DNA from: Budorcas taxicolor
Lineage: Eukaryota; Chordata; Mammalia; Artiodactyla; Bovidae
DNA: 64,000 nt
NCBI RefSeq assembly: GCF_023091745.1
Contig: NC_068934.1
Location: forward strand, 19,360,434-19,424,433
Reading direction: 5' to 3'
The position numbers were made by a program, and so were the translations under genes. Below are positions 1-11,573 of the stretch, piece after piece. The notes beneath the pieces were generated by a model that worked only from the letters and a program-made list of their open reading frames with translations, was not told the origin of the DNA and made no database searches. Each line of letters begins with the position of its first letter. Position 1 is the stretch's first letter.

Positions 1-779
1 TGTTAGTTCTAAAAGGTCTTGTAGGTCTTCATAAATCCGTTCAATTTCAGTTTCTTCAGCATTACTGGTTAGGGCATAGACTTGGATAACTGTGATATTG
101 AATGGTTTGCCTTGGAGACGAAGAGAGATCATTCTGTCGTTTTTGAGACTGCATCCAAGTACTGCATTTCAGACTCTTTTGTTGACCATGATGGCTACTC
201 CATTTCTTCTTTGAGATTTCTGCCCGCAGTAGTAGATATAATGGTCATCTGATTAAATTCACCCATTCCAGTCCATTTTAGTTCACTGATTCCTAGAATG
301 TTGATGTTCACCCTTGCCATCTCTTGTTTGACCACTTCCAATTTGCCTTGATTCATGGACCTGACATTCCAGGTTCCTATGCAGTATTGCTTTTACAGCA
401 TTGAATCTTGCTTCTATCACCAGTCACCTCCACAGCTCAGTATTGTTTTTACTTTGCCTCCATCCCTTCATTCTTTCTGGAGTTATTTCTCCACTGATCT
501 CCAGTAGCATATTGGGCACCTAATTACCTGGGGAGTTCCTCTTTTGGTATCCTATCATTTTGCTTTTTCATACTTTTCATGGGGTTCTCAAGGCAAGAAT
601 ACTGAAGAGGCTTGCCATTCCCTTCTCCAGTGGACCACATTCTGTCAGACCTCTCCACCATGACCCACCTGTCTTGGTTTCATTGAGTTAGAGAAGGCTG
701 TGGTCCTAGTGTGGTTAGTTTGACTAGTTTTCTGTGAGTATGGTTTCAGTGTGTCTGCCCTCTGATGCCCTCTTGCAAC

Positions 780-1410
780 ACCTACCATCTTACTTGGGTT
801 TCTCTTACCTTGGGCGTGGGGTATCTCTTTGCAGCTGCTCCAGCAAAGCACAACTGCTGCTTCTTACCTTGGATGAGGGGTATCTCCTTACTGCTGCCGT
901 TCCTGACCTTCAACATGGGATAGCTCCTCTAGGCCCTCCTGTGCCTGCACAGCCACCACTCCTCGGGTTGCTCCTCCTGGCCACCAGCCCTGGCCTCGGG
1001 CGTGTGTGGCTCCTCCCAGCTGCTGCCCTGGCCTCAGGCTTGGGGTGGCTCCTCAGTGTCACCACCCCGGCCTCAGGCGCGAGGTGGCTTCTCCAGGCCA
1101 CCCCTGACCTTGGACGCGGGGTGTCTCCTCTCGGCTGCCACAGGCCTTGGACGCGGGTTAGCTCCTCCTGGCCGCTGCCCTGACCTCGGATGTGGGATGT
1201 CTCCTCCCGGCCACCTCTGACCTTGGACGCAGGGTAGCTCCTCTCGGCCGCCGCCCCTGACCTCGGACGCGGGGTGTCTCCTCCTGGCTGCCACTGACCT
1301 CAGACGCAGGGTAGCTCCTTTTGGCTGGTCCTGCGCCATCGCAGCCTGGCACTCTAGGCTGCTGCCCGTGACCTCGGATGTGGGGTAGCTCCTCTCAGCC
1401 TCGATTAGTG
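780..1410 (-). repeat. GC-rich tandem array in the BovB 5' region
   Basis: About a dozen diverged units of roughly 35-45 bp alternate a GACCTCGGACGCGGGGT-type block with a CTCCTCCTGGCTGC-type block. They stay open for long stretches in several frames on both strands, giving chance ORFs of 60-149 codons rich in Pro, Arg and Gly. Those are composition artefacts, not genes. From memory, this array belongs to the 5' end of long BovB copies. It is by far the most CpG-rich segment of the window. Confidence 0.75.
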
Positions 1411-1556
1411 CGCAGCCACCTGCACTTAGCGCCTGCACTTAATGCGCCAGCTCGCAGCCACCTGCGCTTAGCGCCCTAGCTTAGCGCCTGAGCTTAGTGC
1501 ACCGACTTGCAGTCACCTGCACTTAGTGTGCCGGCTGCGAGCGCTGGCTCGCAGCA
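1403..1556 (-). repeat. Short repeats at the extreme BovB 5' end
   Basis: Three to four imperfect copies of a CTCGCAGCCACCTGCRCTTAGCGC-like unit, interspersed with CTTAGCGCC repeats, follow the GC-rich array and end near 1556, where AT-rich L1 sequence starts. It probably marks the 5' terminus of the element. Confidence 0.6.
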
Positions 1557-3430
1557 TACAGTGATCTGTTGCATTTATTTAAACTTAACAATGAAATATG
1601 AGAAAAGGAAAGTAAAAAAACAATTTCTTTTAAAATTGTATAAAAAATACTTAGGAATAAACCTGACTGAGGAGGTGAAAGGCTTATATGCTGACAACTG
1701 TAAGACATTGATAAAATTGAAAGTGATTCAAAAAATGGGAAGATGTCCTATGCTTTTGGATTGGAAAAATTAATATTGTTCAAATGGCAATACTCCCCAA
1801 AGCAGTTTACAGATTTAATGTGATTCTTATCAAATTACCCATGATTTTTTCACAGAACTAAAGTAATTCTAAAATTTGTATGGATCTATAAAAGACTCAA
1901 AATCACCAAAGCAATCCAGAGGAAAAAGAACAAATCCTGGGGGGACATAACCCTCCCAGATGTTGTACAACACTATAAGTCTGTAGTAGTCAGAACATCA
2001 TGGTAATGGCATAAAAACAAACATATAGATCAATAGCACAGAATAGAGAGCTCAGAAATAAACCCATACACCTATAGGCAGTTAATCTTTGACAAAGGAG
2101 GCAATAGTATACAATGGAGAAAAGACAGTCTCTTCAGTAAGTGGTGTTGGAAAAGCTGGACAGCCACATGTAAATCAATAAGGTTAGAACACACCCTTTC
2201 ACCATACACAAAAATAAACCCAAAATAGCTTAAAGATTTAAACATTTTAAGACATAACACCATAAAAGTCTTAGAAGAGAATATAGGCAAAACATTCTCT
2301 GACATAAATCATACCAATATTTTCTTATGTTAGTCTTTCAAGGGAAAGACATAAAAGTAAAAACAAACAAATGGGACCTAATCAAACTCATAAGCTTTTC
2401 TATAGCAAAGTAAACCATAAACAAAGTGAAAAGACAACCTACAGACTGCAAAATATGCAACTAAAAAGGGCTTAATTTTCAAAATACACAAATAGCACAT
2501 ACAACTCAATAACAAAAAAAACAACTCAAGTGAAAAAGGGACAGAAGACCTAAATAGACATTTTTCCAAAGAAGACATACAGATGGCCAATAGACACATG
2601 AAAAGATGCTCAGTATCAATTATTAGAGAAATGGAAATCAAAGTTACAATGAGGTATCACCTCAAACCCGTCAGAATGGCCATTATTAAAAAGTATAAAT
2701 AACAGATGCCGGAGAGGGTGTCAAGAAAAGGAAACCCTCCTACATGGGTGGTAAGAAAGTAAATTGATGCACCCAGTATGGAAAACAGTATGGAGGTTCC
2801 TCAGAAAAAGAGTTGCCATGTGATTTAGTAATCCCACCCCTGGGAATATGGACAACATTCTAAATTGAAAAGATACATGCACCCCAGTGTTTATGGCAGG
2901 ACTAGTTTCAATAGCCAAGATGTAGAAGCAACTTAAATGTCCATTGATAGGTGAATGGATAAAAATGTGATTTATAATGGAATACTACTCAGCCATGAAA
3001 AAGAATGAAATAATATTTGCAACAAAATGGATGGACCTAGAGATGATCATACTAAGTCAGAAAGAAAAAGACAAACACCATAAGATACCACTTATATATG
3101 GAATCTAAAATGTGAAACAAATGAACTTCTATATGAAACAGAAACAGACTCAGAGATATAGAAAACAAAATTATGGTTACCGAAAGGGAAAGGAAGTGGT
3201 TGGGGAAGGATAAATTAGAAATTTAGCAGATTAGCAGATACAAACTACTACAACAAGATGCTACTGTATAGCACAGGGAACTGTTATTTCCTTTGATAAA
3301 CTTTCATGGAAAATAATTTGAAAAGAATACATATATATGTATATATGCATAACTGAATCAGTTTGCTGTATACCAGAAACTAATACAACATTGTGAATCA
3401 ACTATACTCCAATTTTAAGAAATAGTAAAG
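1557..3430 (+). mobile_element. L1 LINE 3' part, plus strand
   Basis: The order matches L1 ORF2 C-terminal coding sequence followed by its 3' UTR: WKN..NIVQMAILPK-type codons near 1765, degenerate ORF2 to about 2700, the usual AATGGAATACTACTCAGCC block near 2980, and a terminal GTGAATCAACTATACTCCAATTTT-like 3' end at about 3400-3430. Many stops and frameshifts show it is old. An AT-rich run lies at 3330-3350. Confidence 0.85.
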
Positions 3431-3807
3431 CAATAATACCAGCTCTTACCACTTTCTTCTATTTGGCCTTGTACTGGATATCCTAGCCAGTTCAGTAAAA
3501 TAATAATAGGCATAAAGGAAGAAATAAAACTCCTTAATTTGCATTTATTATATGAAAAATTTTAAGGAGTCAACTGAAAAATCTACTAGAACTAAAAAGT
3601 GAATTAAGCAATGTCTCAAACTCCAGCACCTTGATGAATTGAAGACCATAGGAAAGTCTGGGTAGGGAGAGAAATAGTGGAAAAAAATCTGAGATGATAA
3701 TTGAGGGGCTGACATTTTAAAGATGACTAGAATTTTACCACGTGACTGGCAAATATTAGAGAAGTGACATTTGTGGAATCTGTGTTTTTGTCTTTTCTAT
3801 CCCATAG
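3431..3807 (+). other. Presumed intron upstream of exon copy A, ending in a splice acceptor
   Basis: No ORF or clear repeat seen. The last about 60 bases (from about 3745) align with 19975-20028: both carry TGACATT..GGAATCTGTG, then a pyrimidine-rich tract and AG. Here the acceptor is CTATCCCATAG ending at 3807. That makes this the 3' end of an intron shared by two paralogous loci. Confidence 0.6.
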
Positions 3808-4283
3808 AATCTTTGAGTACAAGCCTCCGAACTGGAAATAGTAAGAATCAAGGACCTTCATGTATATCCATAGATCCTGTCTCCCGAGTTATGGAAATTC
3901 CTTGGACTCACGCAGCCCTCTCCCCAGCTTTAACCAAGAATGTAAGGAAATACCCAGACTCTAGCTGTGTTTCAGTAGTCCCCATGAAGAAAGCCAGCAA
4001 ATCAGAGCCAGTCAGCAAAACCATCAAGACACCAGTGCCTGGTGAGGGTAACATTAGACAACTGGTCCCCACCTTGAAGGCCTCTGAATCCATCCAAGCA
4101 CCTGTCCAGGAGTCTGCCAGAGAGGCCATCTTCCAGTCTTCATCAGCCATGAAGGCAAATGGAGCATTTTCCTCCATAGACGTCTCTCATCCTCAGAAGC
4201 AAACTGAAAGACCCCCCAATACTAAATCTTCCGAGGAATCCCTTCCTGTTTTCATCACATCCAGCCCATCCTCCTCCTCCTAA
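3808..4283 (+). CDS. Terminal exon of an unrecognised Ser/Pro/Lys-rich protein (copy A)
   Basis: An open frame runs from the acceptor AG at 3806-3807 to TAA at 4281-4283, about 158 codons, entered at codon position 2 (phase 1 intron). The frame is open upstream into the intron, but the ATG at 3771 lies in intron sequence, so I take the exon to start at 3808. The product is hydrophilic and Ser/Pro/Lys-rich, with no membrane segment. It holds two loose copies of a 10-residue TIKTPVPGEG-like unit (about 4020-4085) and ends with SSEESLPVF and a Ser run. A paralogous exon with the same phase lies 16.2 kb downstream (20029). An SSEES motif occurs in both. I do not recognise the gene. Neighbours are only transposons. 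Conservation of phase, acceptor and 3' UTR argues for a real exon; whether it is still expressed cannot be seen. Confidence 0.55.
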
Positions 4284-4830
4284 GCCTATCTGCAAAGAAT
4301 TAATCACAACTTGCACCTTTCTTCCTCTTCTTCTCTATGCCTGAGGATGGTGACAGTGGAGAGTGGTCAGGCAATGAGTGCAGAAGAGCTGTTGAGGCTC
4401 TCAGGAAAACCATTCTGGTCTAGCCTTTCTCTAAAGAGTACATATCAAGGGGACAAACAAGGGGAAAATAGTTGTAATCTTGGAGCTAGAGCTGGTGGTT
4501 CTCTGGGTATTAGGTTTTATCTCATCTGTAGTGAACATCAGCATGCAAATAAAGGCAACTCTCAGGAACTCAGAAGGTAAATGGTGTATTCTTTGGACCC
4601 TTCTGTGATAAGTCAGGCTGACAAAGACTAGAGGATAAGTGCCAAAGTGATGCCATCCTGAGAATGAGAGGTGGCCTAAGCGTGAGTCAGGGGCAAAGAT
4701 CTCATCCCACACATGCATTCTGTCATCTGGCGTGAAGTGGGGTGCTTTATAATACCTTGTTCACTGATTCCCCAGTGAGGTGATGGGCATAATCCCATGC
4801 CAACACAATGACTCTAGGTCTTGAGTCATC
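4284..4830 (+). other. 3' UTR of copy A and duplicated downstream flank
   Basis: Collinear with 20798-21355 (for example CCATTCTGGTCTAGCCTTTCT, the polyadenylation context, and the later GGGGCAAAGATCTCA block). Homology fades at about 4825. Relative to copy B, this copy lacks a short segment just before GTGAACATCAGCATG. Confidence 0.7.
4548..4553 (+). promoter_or_regulatory. Polyadenylation signal AATAAA of copy A
   Basis: AATAAA within GCAAATAAAGGCAAC, followed about 20 bases later by AGGAACTCAGAAGG. The context is conserved at the same relative place in copy B (21075-21080). Confidence 0.6.
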
Positions 4831-5120
4831 AGAGCCACAGCAAGTGTCTAAAGCTTTATCAACCTGAAGAATCTGAAAACAGAAATGCCTGGGATATAGC
4901 AAGTGAAAGAAGTGGTGCACTAAGAAAAAAATGGAGTATTTTAAAATACATTACTAATCAAACACAGGCATAAGAACCTTGTCTTCTTGAGTGACTCTAA
5001 TAAGAGTAGGATATTGCCACTCCCTCAGATAAGATTTAATCTAGTATACATAATCTAGTCAAGATTATTACATCAAGATTATCATGTTGTTATCAGGTCA
5101 AGATAAATCTAGTTATTTAT
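4831..5120. other. Unique AT-rich sequence, no feature recognised
   Basis: No ORF of note and no repeat recognised. ATCAAGATTATC-like motifs recur near 5060-5105. Confidence 0.4.
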
Positions 5121-5338
5121 ATGAAAGTGAAAATGAAGTCACTCAGTTGGACTCTTTGCGACCCCAACCCTGTGGACTGTAGCCCACCAGGCTCCTCCAT
5201 CCATGGGATTCTCCAGGCAGGAGTACTGGATTGGGTTGCCATTTCCTTCTCCAGGGGATCTTCCCGACCCAGGGATGGAACCCAGGTCTCCTGCATTGCA
5301 GGCAGATGCTTTAACCTCTGAGCCACCAGGGAAGCCCA
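5121..5338 (-). mobile_element. Bov-tA SINE, minus strand
   Basis: Minus-strand reading starts GGGCTTCCCTGGTGGCTCAG (tRNA-Glu-derived head with A and B box-like blocks), continues to GAGAATCCCATGGATGGAGG, and ends in the GAGTGACTTCATTTTCACTTTCAT tail. It is near full length. Confidence 0.93.
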
Positions 5339-5340
5339 GT

Positions 5341-5397
5341 TTTATATATATATATACATACATATATATATACACACATATATATATATATATATAA
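5341..5397. repeat. TA/CA microsatellite
   Basis: Alternating TA runs with short CATA and CACA interruptions abut the 5' end of the Bov-tA SINE. Low complexity only. Confidence 0.9.
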
Positions 5398-5639
5398 TTA
5401 AATAATTATTTAAGATAAAGTGGAAGATCTATCACCAGACAGGAATAATTAATGGTCAAATGAACTCATTCTGACAATAATAGTTCTTGGAATCCAGGAA
5501 AAAAAAAAGTGACATGTTTTGGGATTGGAAGAAGCCTGGGAAGAATTAGAACTGGAATTTGAAGATTGGTATGATTTGGAAAAGGAGAGGAAGAGAGAGT
5601 GCACATTAAGTAGACTAGACATTAGTGAAATAAAATTTT
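5398..5639. other. Unique sequence, nothing recognised
   Basis: AT-rich to purine-rich sequence (GGAAAAGGAGAGGAAGAGAGAG near 5577) without an ORF or recognisable repeat. Confidence 0.35.
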
Positions 5640-8625
5640 AATAACAATATTTTCTGTTGGTTTTTAAGAAACTTGTGATAAAATATATTTACATAACAAA
5701 ATTAATTACCATTTTTAAGTATATGACTCAGTGGCATTAAGTACATTCACATTGTTGTGTTGTGCAACCATGGAACTTTTTCTTTTAGCTTTCTTTTGGT
5801 TTCCATTTGCATAGAATATCTTTCTCCATCTCTTCACTTTCAGGCTGTGAATGTCCTTAAAGTTGAAGTGAGCATCTCTTATAGGCAGCATATAGTTAGG
5901 TCTTGTTTCTTTATTTATTCAGCCACTCTGTGTCTTTTTAGAAAATTCAGTTACATTTAAAGCGATTTTTGATAGATATGTGCTTTTCTCATTTATGCTA
6001 GTTGTTTTCTGCCTGTTTTGTAATTCTTTCTTCTGTTCCTTTCTTCTTCTGTCTTTGTGGTTTGATGATTTTCTGTAGTGGCATGTTTAGATCCCTATCT
6101 CTTTATCTTTTGTGTCTAGTACAGGTTTTTGCCTTGTGATTACCATGAGGTTAAACAAAACATATTTTTAACAGTTTAAGTTGATAATAATTTAAAATTG
6201 AACACTTTAAAGCTAAAGCTCTGTCTTTACTGTACCCCCAGTGATCTATGTTTTCTTTAATTTATTTATTTTACTTTACAATACTGTATTGGTTTTGCCA
6301 TACATTGACATGAATCCACCATGGGTGTACATGAGTTCCCAATCCTGAACCCCCCCTCCCACCTCTCTCCCCATATCATCTCTCTGGGTCATCCCAGTGC
6401 ACCAGCCCCAAGCATCCTGTATCCTGTATCAAACCTAGACTGGCGATTCATTTCTTACATGATAGCATACATGTTTCAATGCCATTCTCCCAACTCATCC
6501 CACCCTCTCCCTCTCCCACAGAGTCCAAAAGTCTGTTCTATACATCTGTGTCTCTTTGCTGTCTCGCATACAGGGTTATCATTACCATCTTCCTAAATTC
6601 CATATATATGTGTTAGTATCGGTGTTGATGTTTTTCTTTCTGGCTTACTTCACTCTGTATAATCGGCTCCAGTTTCATCCACCTCATTAGAATGGATTCA
6701 AATATATTCTTTTTAATGGCTGAGTAATACTCCATTGTGTATATGTACCACAGCTTTCTTATCCATTTGTCTGCTGACGGACATCTAGGTTGCTTCCATG
6801 TCCTGGCTATTATAAACAGTGCTGTGATGAACATTGCGGTACACGTGTCTCTTTCAATTCTGGTTTCCTTGGTGTGTATGCCCAGCAGTGGGATTGCTGG
6901 GTCATAATGATCTATGTTTTTGATGTCACAATTTACCTATTGTGAATCCATTAGCAAATGTTGCAGTTATTTTTTACTACTTTTGTCTTTTATCCTTCAT
7001 ACTAGAGATATAAGTGATTAACATATCACCATTACAACATTAGATTATTTTCAGGTTTAACCATGTACTTACCTTTACTAGTGAGGTTTACATTTTATAT
7101 TTTGTATATTTTCAATATTTAAAATGATGTAAAATATTTTACATTAAATATTTTATATATTTTCCTGATACTAGTTCGTGCCCTTTTGCTTCAGCCTAAG
7201 GAAGTCCCTTTAACAGCTCTTGTAATGCCAGTCAGGTGGTGCTGAATTCTTTCCTCTTTCAGCTCTTGCTTGTCTGAAAACCCTTTAACTCTTTCAATAA
7301 CGAAGGATTCCTCTAAGGGGTAGAGTGTTCTTTGTCAGTAGTTTTTTCCCCCAGCACTTTGAATATATTGTGCCACTCCCTTTTAGCCTGCAAAGTTTCT
7401 GTGAGAAATCTGCGGATTGCCTTTTGGGGATTCCCTTTTACATAACAAATTGTTTTCTCTTGCTGATTGTAAGATTCTCTTCTTGTCTTTAATGCTTGAT
7501 AATTAATTATAGTACATCTTGCTTGGTGTCTCTTTACATTCATCTTATTTGGACCTCACTGGACTTCCTAGATCTAAATGTCTGTTTCCTTCTCCAGGTT
7601 AGGGATGTTTTCAGCTATCACTTTTTCAAAGAAGTTTTGTTTCTTTCTCTCTTTTACCTCTGGAACCTCTACAATGTGCATATTGTTCCTCTTGATATGG
7701 GCCAATAAATCCATTAAACTGTTTTTACTATTTTTGATTCTTTTTGTTTCTCTGGTTGAGTAAATTCTACTGTTCCGTCTTCAAGTTCATTGATCGTTTC
7801 TTCTGGCTCATCAAGTCTGTTGTTGAACCTCTCTATTGAATTTTTCAATTTAGTTATTGTATTTCTCTACTCTGTGATTTGTTTGGTGCTTTCTTATATT
7901 TTGTGTTTCTTTGTTAAAATTCTCATTTTATTCATGCCTTGTTCTCCTGGTGATCATCTTAGGACCATTATTTTGAACTCTTTATCAGATAAATCACTTA
8001 TCTCCTTTTCATTAAGGTCATGTTCTTTCATTTGGAAGATATTCCTCTATTTATTCTTTTCCCTTGGCTCTGTGTTGGTTTCTATGCATTAGATAAAACA
8101 GCTACCTCTCACAGTCTTGAAGGAGTGGTATGGTGTAGGAACTGAACCTTATCCATCAACCCTGCCCTAGCTTACACATTTGTAGTTGGCAACGATGTCT
8201 GCTTGGTTCATAGTGGCCCCAGAAGATGAGAGTTCCAAGTAATCTCAGTGTTCCAAAGGGGAGGATCTTAGTCAGCACTTTGATACAGGCTGATTAGAAG
8301 CCAGACCCTCAGGTGACAACTTTTAAAAGTATGCAAATATACCACTTTCAGGGGAAGACTGGGAGATGCATATTTCTGTCTTTTCCCTCTGCACTGAGCC
8401 CTAGAGGGACTGATTGTTGTGAACTGTTTCTTTCTTAGCTACCATCCCATTGAACCTATGAACACAAGCCCTACTGGCCACTAGAGCAAGGCTGTGGGAT
8501 ATATCCTCTGGGTGGCAGCCATGAAAGGCTGGGCACTTTACGCACAAGCTCTTTTCTTGGAGAAACCTGTGATGTGGGGCAGGGCAGAGGGAAAGAGTAA
8601 TGATGGCAATCACTGATCTCCCTGT
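5640..8625 (-). mobile_element. Old composite L1, minus strand, interrupted by a young L1
   Basis: 5640-6241 and 6921-8625 read as decayed L1 on the minus strand. 5690-5770 resembles an L1 3' end (GTGGCATTAAGTACATTCACATTGTTG). 6921-8100 resembles the 5' region of older L1s (TTTGAATATATTGTGCCACTC; TTCAAGTTCATTGATCGTTTC). 8100-8625 is probably the rest of that 5' UTR but is less certain. Short ORFs here are AT-rich noise. Confidence 0.65.
6255..6907 (-). mobile_element. Ruminant L1 3' end, minus strand, 5'-truncated, with 13-bp TSD
   Basis: Begins with the T-rich complement of the tail, then the ruminant L1 3' UTR (GGTTTTGCCATACATTGACATG; CCAGCCCCAAGCATCCTGTA), and reaches ORF2 C-terminal codons near 6900. 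It is bounded by TGATCTATGTTTT at 6242-6254 and 6908-6920, a perfect 13-bp target-site duplication. The surrounding sequence is the older L1, so the insertion order is clear. Confidence 0.92.
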
Positions 8626-9056
8626 TATCTGGAGAGGATTACAGGTCCCTCCCCTTCATGGATCATAGTCTTATCATGGCGAAGTGGCTTATGTAACTCA
8701 GTGAAGCTAAGAGCCATGATGGGCAGGGCCTCCCAAGATAGATGGGTCATAGTGAATAATTCTGACAAAACATGGTCCACTGGAGGAGGAAATGGCAACC
8801 CACTCTAGTATTCTTGCTGTGACAACACTATGAACTGTATCAAAAGGCAGAACAATGTGCCACCAGAAGATGAGCCCCCCAGATCGGAAGATGTCCAAAA
8901 TGTTACTGGAATAGAGTGGAGGGCAATTACTAATAGCTCCAGAAAGAGTAAAGTGGCTGGGCCAAAGCAGAAAGGACACTCGGTTGTGGATGTAGTAACA
9001 GTAAAGTCTAACGCTATAAAGGACAATATTGCATAGGACTTGGAATGTCCAGTCCA

Positions 9057-9893
9057 TCAGTTCAGTTCAGTTCAGTGGCTCAGTCGTGTCTGACTCTTTG
9101 CGACCCCATGAATCGCAGCACGCCAGGCTTCCCTGTCCATTACCAGCTCCCGGAGTTCACTCAGATTCACGTCCATCGAGTCAGTGATGCCATCCAGCCA
9201 TCTCATCCTCTGTCGTCCCCTTCTCCTCCTGCCCCCAATCCCTTCCAGCATCAGAGTCTTTTCCAATGAGTCAACTCTTCGCATGAGGTGGCCAAAGTAT
9301 TGGAGCTTCAGCTTTAGCCTCATTCCTTCCAAAGAAATCCCAGGGCTGATCTCCTTCAGAATGGACTGGTTGGATCTCCTTGCAGTCCAAGGGACTCTCA
9401 ACAGTCTTCTCCAACACCACAGTTCAAAAACATCAATTCTTTGGCGCTCAGCCTTCTTCATAGTCCAACTCTCACATCCATACATGACTACTGGAAAAAC
9501 TATAGCCTTGACCAGACGGACCTTAGTCAGCAAAGTAATGTCTCTGCTTTTGAATATGCTATCTAGATTGGTCATAAATTTTCTTCCAAGGAGTAAGCAT
9601 CTTTTAATTTCATGGCTGCAGTCACCATCTGCAGTGATTTTGGAGCCCCCCAAAATAAAGTCTGACACTGTTTCCACTGTTTCCCCATCTATTTCCCATG
9701 AAGTGATGGGACTGGATGCCATGAGCTTTGTTTTCTGAATGTTGAGCTTTAAGCCCACTTTTTCACTCTCCTCTTTCACTTTCATCAAGAGGCTTTTTAA
9801 TTCCTCTTCACTTTCTGCCATAAGGGTGGTGTCATCTGCATATCTGAGGTTATTAAATCCTGGCAATCTTGATTCCAGCTTGTGTTTCTTCCA
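9057..9893 (-). mobile_element. BovB copy D, minus strand, nested in copy A
   Basis: A 5'-truncated BovB 3' end (CAGTTCAGTTCAGTGGCTCAG tail at 9060) inserted into the leader/endonuclease part of copy A. GTCCAGTCCA at 9047-9056 and 9894-9903 forms a 10-bp target-site duplication, although the last bases are also natural BovB sequence, so the exact 5' joint is ambiguous. Copy A resumes at 9904. Confidence 0.85.
9072..9866 (-). pseudogene. BovB reverse transcriptase C-terminal half, long open frame
   Basis: 264 codons without a stop, from just before the RT active-site motif (LRYADDTTLMAESEEE, residues about 7-22) through the thumb/C-terminal region (GCESWTMKKAE, WRRLLRVPWTARRSNQS, KLKLQYFGHLMRRVD, GRQRMRWLDGITDSMD) to the family's usual end, GVAKSQTRLSH. 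The endonuclease and RT motif A/B regions are missing through 5' truncation, so no function is expected. The open frame suggests a relatively young insertion. Confidence 0.85.
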
Positions 9894-11573
9894 GTCCAGT
9901 CCATAAATTACAGTAAATTGAATGTGGTCAAGCAGGAGATGCCAACCGTGAACAATGACATCTTAGGGATCAGTGAGCTAAAATGGACAAGAATGAGCAG
10001 ATTTAATTCAGATGACTATTATATCTGCTGCTGTGGGCAGTCCTTTAGAAGAAATGGAATATCCCTAATAGTCAACAAAAGAGTTTTGAAATGGGGTACT
10101 TGGGTGCAGTCTCAAAAGCAATAGAATGATCTCAGTTCATTTCCAAGGCCAACCATTCAACATCACAGAAATCCAAGTCTATGCCCCAACCACTGAGGCC
10201 AAAAAAGCTGAAGTTGACCAGTTCTATGAAGATCTATAATACCTTCTAAAATAAACATACCTAAAATAAACATATAATACCTTCTAAAATACCTTCTAAG
10301 ATGTTCTTTTCATCATAGGGGACTGGGATGCAAAATATGAAGTCTAGATACCTGGAGTAACAGGCAAGTTTTGCCTTGGGAGTACAAAATGACACAGGGC
10401 AAAGGCTAACCGAGTTTTGTCAAGAGAACACACTGGTCATAGTAAACACCCTTTTCCAACAACACAGTAGATGACTCTATACATGGATATAACTGAATGT
10501 ACAATACTGAAATCAGATTGATTATGTTCTTTGTAGCCAAAGATGGAGAAGCTCTATACAGTCAGCAAAAACAAGACATGGAGCTGACTGTGGCTCCAAT
10601 CATGAACTCCTTGTTGCAAAATTCAGGCTTAAATTGAAGAAGGTAGAGAAAATCACTAGGCCATTCAAGTACGACCTAAATCAAATCCCTTATACAGTGG
10701 AGATGATTAATAGATTCAAGGGATTAGATCTGGTAGATGGAGTGCCTGAAGAACAATGGATGGAGGTTCATAACATTGCATAGGAGACAGTGACCAAAAT
10801 CATCCCAAAGAATAAGAAATGCAAGAAGGCAAAGTAGTTGTCTGAGGAGGCTTTACAAATAGCTGAGGAAAGAAGAGAAGCGAAAGGCAGGGGATATATT
10901 AAATTGAATGCAGAGTTCCAGAGAATAGCAAGGAGAGATAAAAAGGCTTTAAATGAAGAATGCAAAGAAATAGAGGAAAACAATAGAACAGGAAAGACTA
11001 GAGAATCTTCAGGAAAATGGATATATCAAGGCAACATTTCATGTAAGGATGGGTATGATAAAGGACATGAAATGGTAAGGACCCAACTGAAGAAGAGATT
11101 AAGAAGTGGCAGGAGTACACGGAACTCTACAAGAAAAGTCTTAATGACTCCGGAATCCATGATAATGTGGTCACTCACCTAGAGTTTTCACTCAACCTAC
11201 AGTGTGAAATTAAGTAGGCCTTTGGAAGCATTACTGCAAACAAAGCTAGTGGAGGTGCCAGAATTCTAGTTGATCTATTTAAAATCCTCAAAGATGATGT
11301 TATTAAATTGCAACTGTCAATATGTCAGCAAATTGGGAAACCTCAGCAGTGGCTGCAGGACTCAGTTCAGTTCAGTCATTCAGTTGTGTCTGACTCTGCA
11401 ACCCCATGGACTGCAGCATGCCAGGACTCCCTGTCCATCACCAACTCCCAGAGTTTACTCAAACTCATGTCCATAGAGTCGGTGATGCCATCCAACCATC
11501 TCATCCTCTATTGTCCCCTTCTCCTACCGTCAATCTTTCCCAGTGTCAGGGTCTTTTCCAGTGAGTCAGCTCT

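Larger units (their letters stand above)
1..1556 (-). mobile_element. BovB LINE, 5' region and start of endonuclease, minus strand, cut by left edge
   Basis: Read on the minus strand, about 1550-690 is the GC-rich 5' region, 690-400 is the leader before the ORF, and 400-1 encodes the N-terminal part of the APE-type endonuclease (GISELKWTGM-type motif around 300-265, VNKRV near 200-185). The frame is broken, with a stop directly after VNKRV. BovB is an RTE-clade LINE characteristic of ruminants. The 3' part lies outside the window. It is joined at about 1556 to an L1 on the other strand. Confidence 0.88.

Noticed and set aside
734..1438. Overlapping 60-149-codon Pro/Arg/Gly-rich frames on both strands
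   Set aside because: They arise from the GC-rich tandem array of the BovB 5' region, where stop codons are rare in every frame.
5121..5338. tRNA gene-like A and B boxes in SINE heads here and at 22509, 34247 and 51451
   Set aside because: They are tRNA-Glu-derived SINE promoters without a foldable full tRNA, so not tRNA genes.
5341..5397. Possible origin or matrix-attachment signal in the TA-rich run
   Set aside because: A plain microsatellite; nothing beyond AT content supports a function.
9184..9738. 184-codon plus-strand frame opposite BovB, recurring at 11308-11952, 13036-13581, 23783-24382, 61299-61676 and others
   Set aside because: Antisense shadow of the BovB RT C-terminal region; it recurs wherever BovB occurs because the sense codons leave the antisense frame open.
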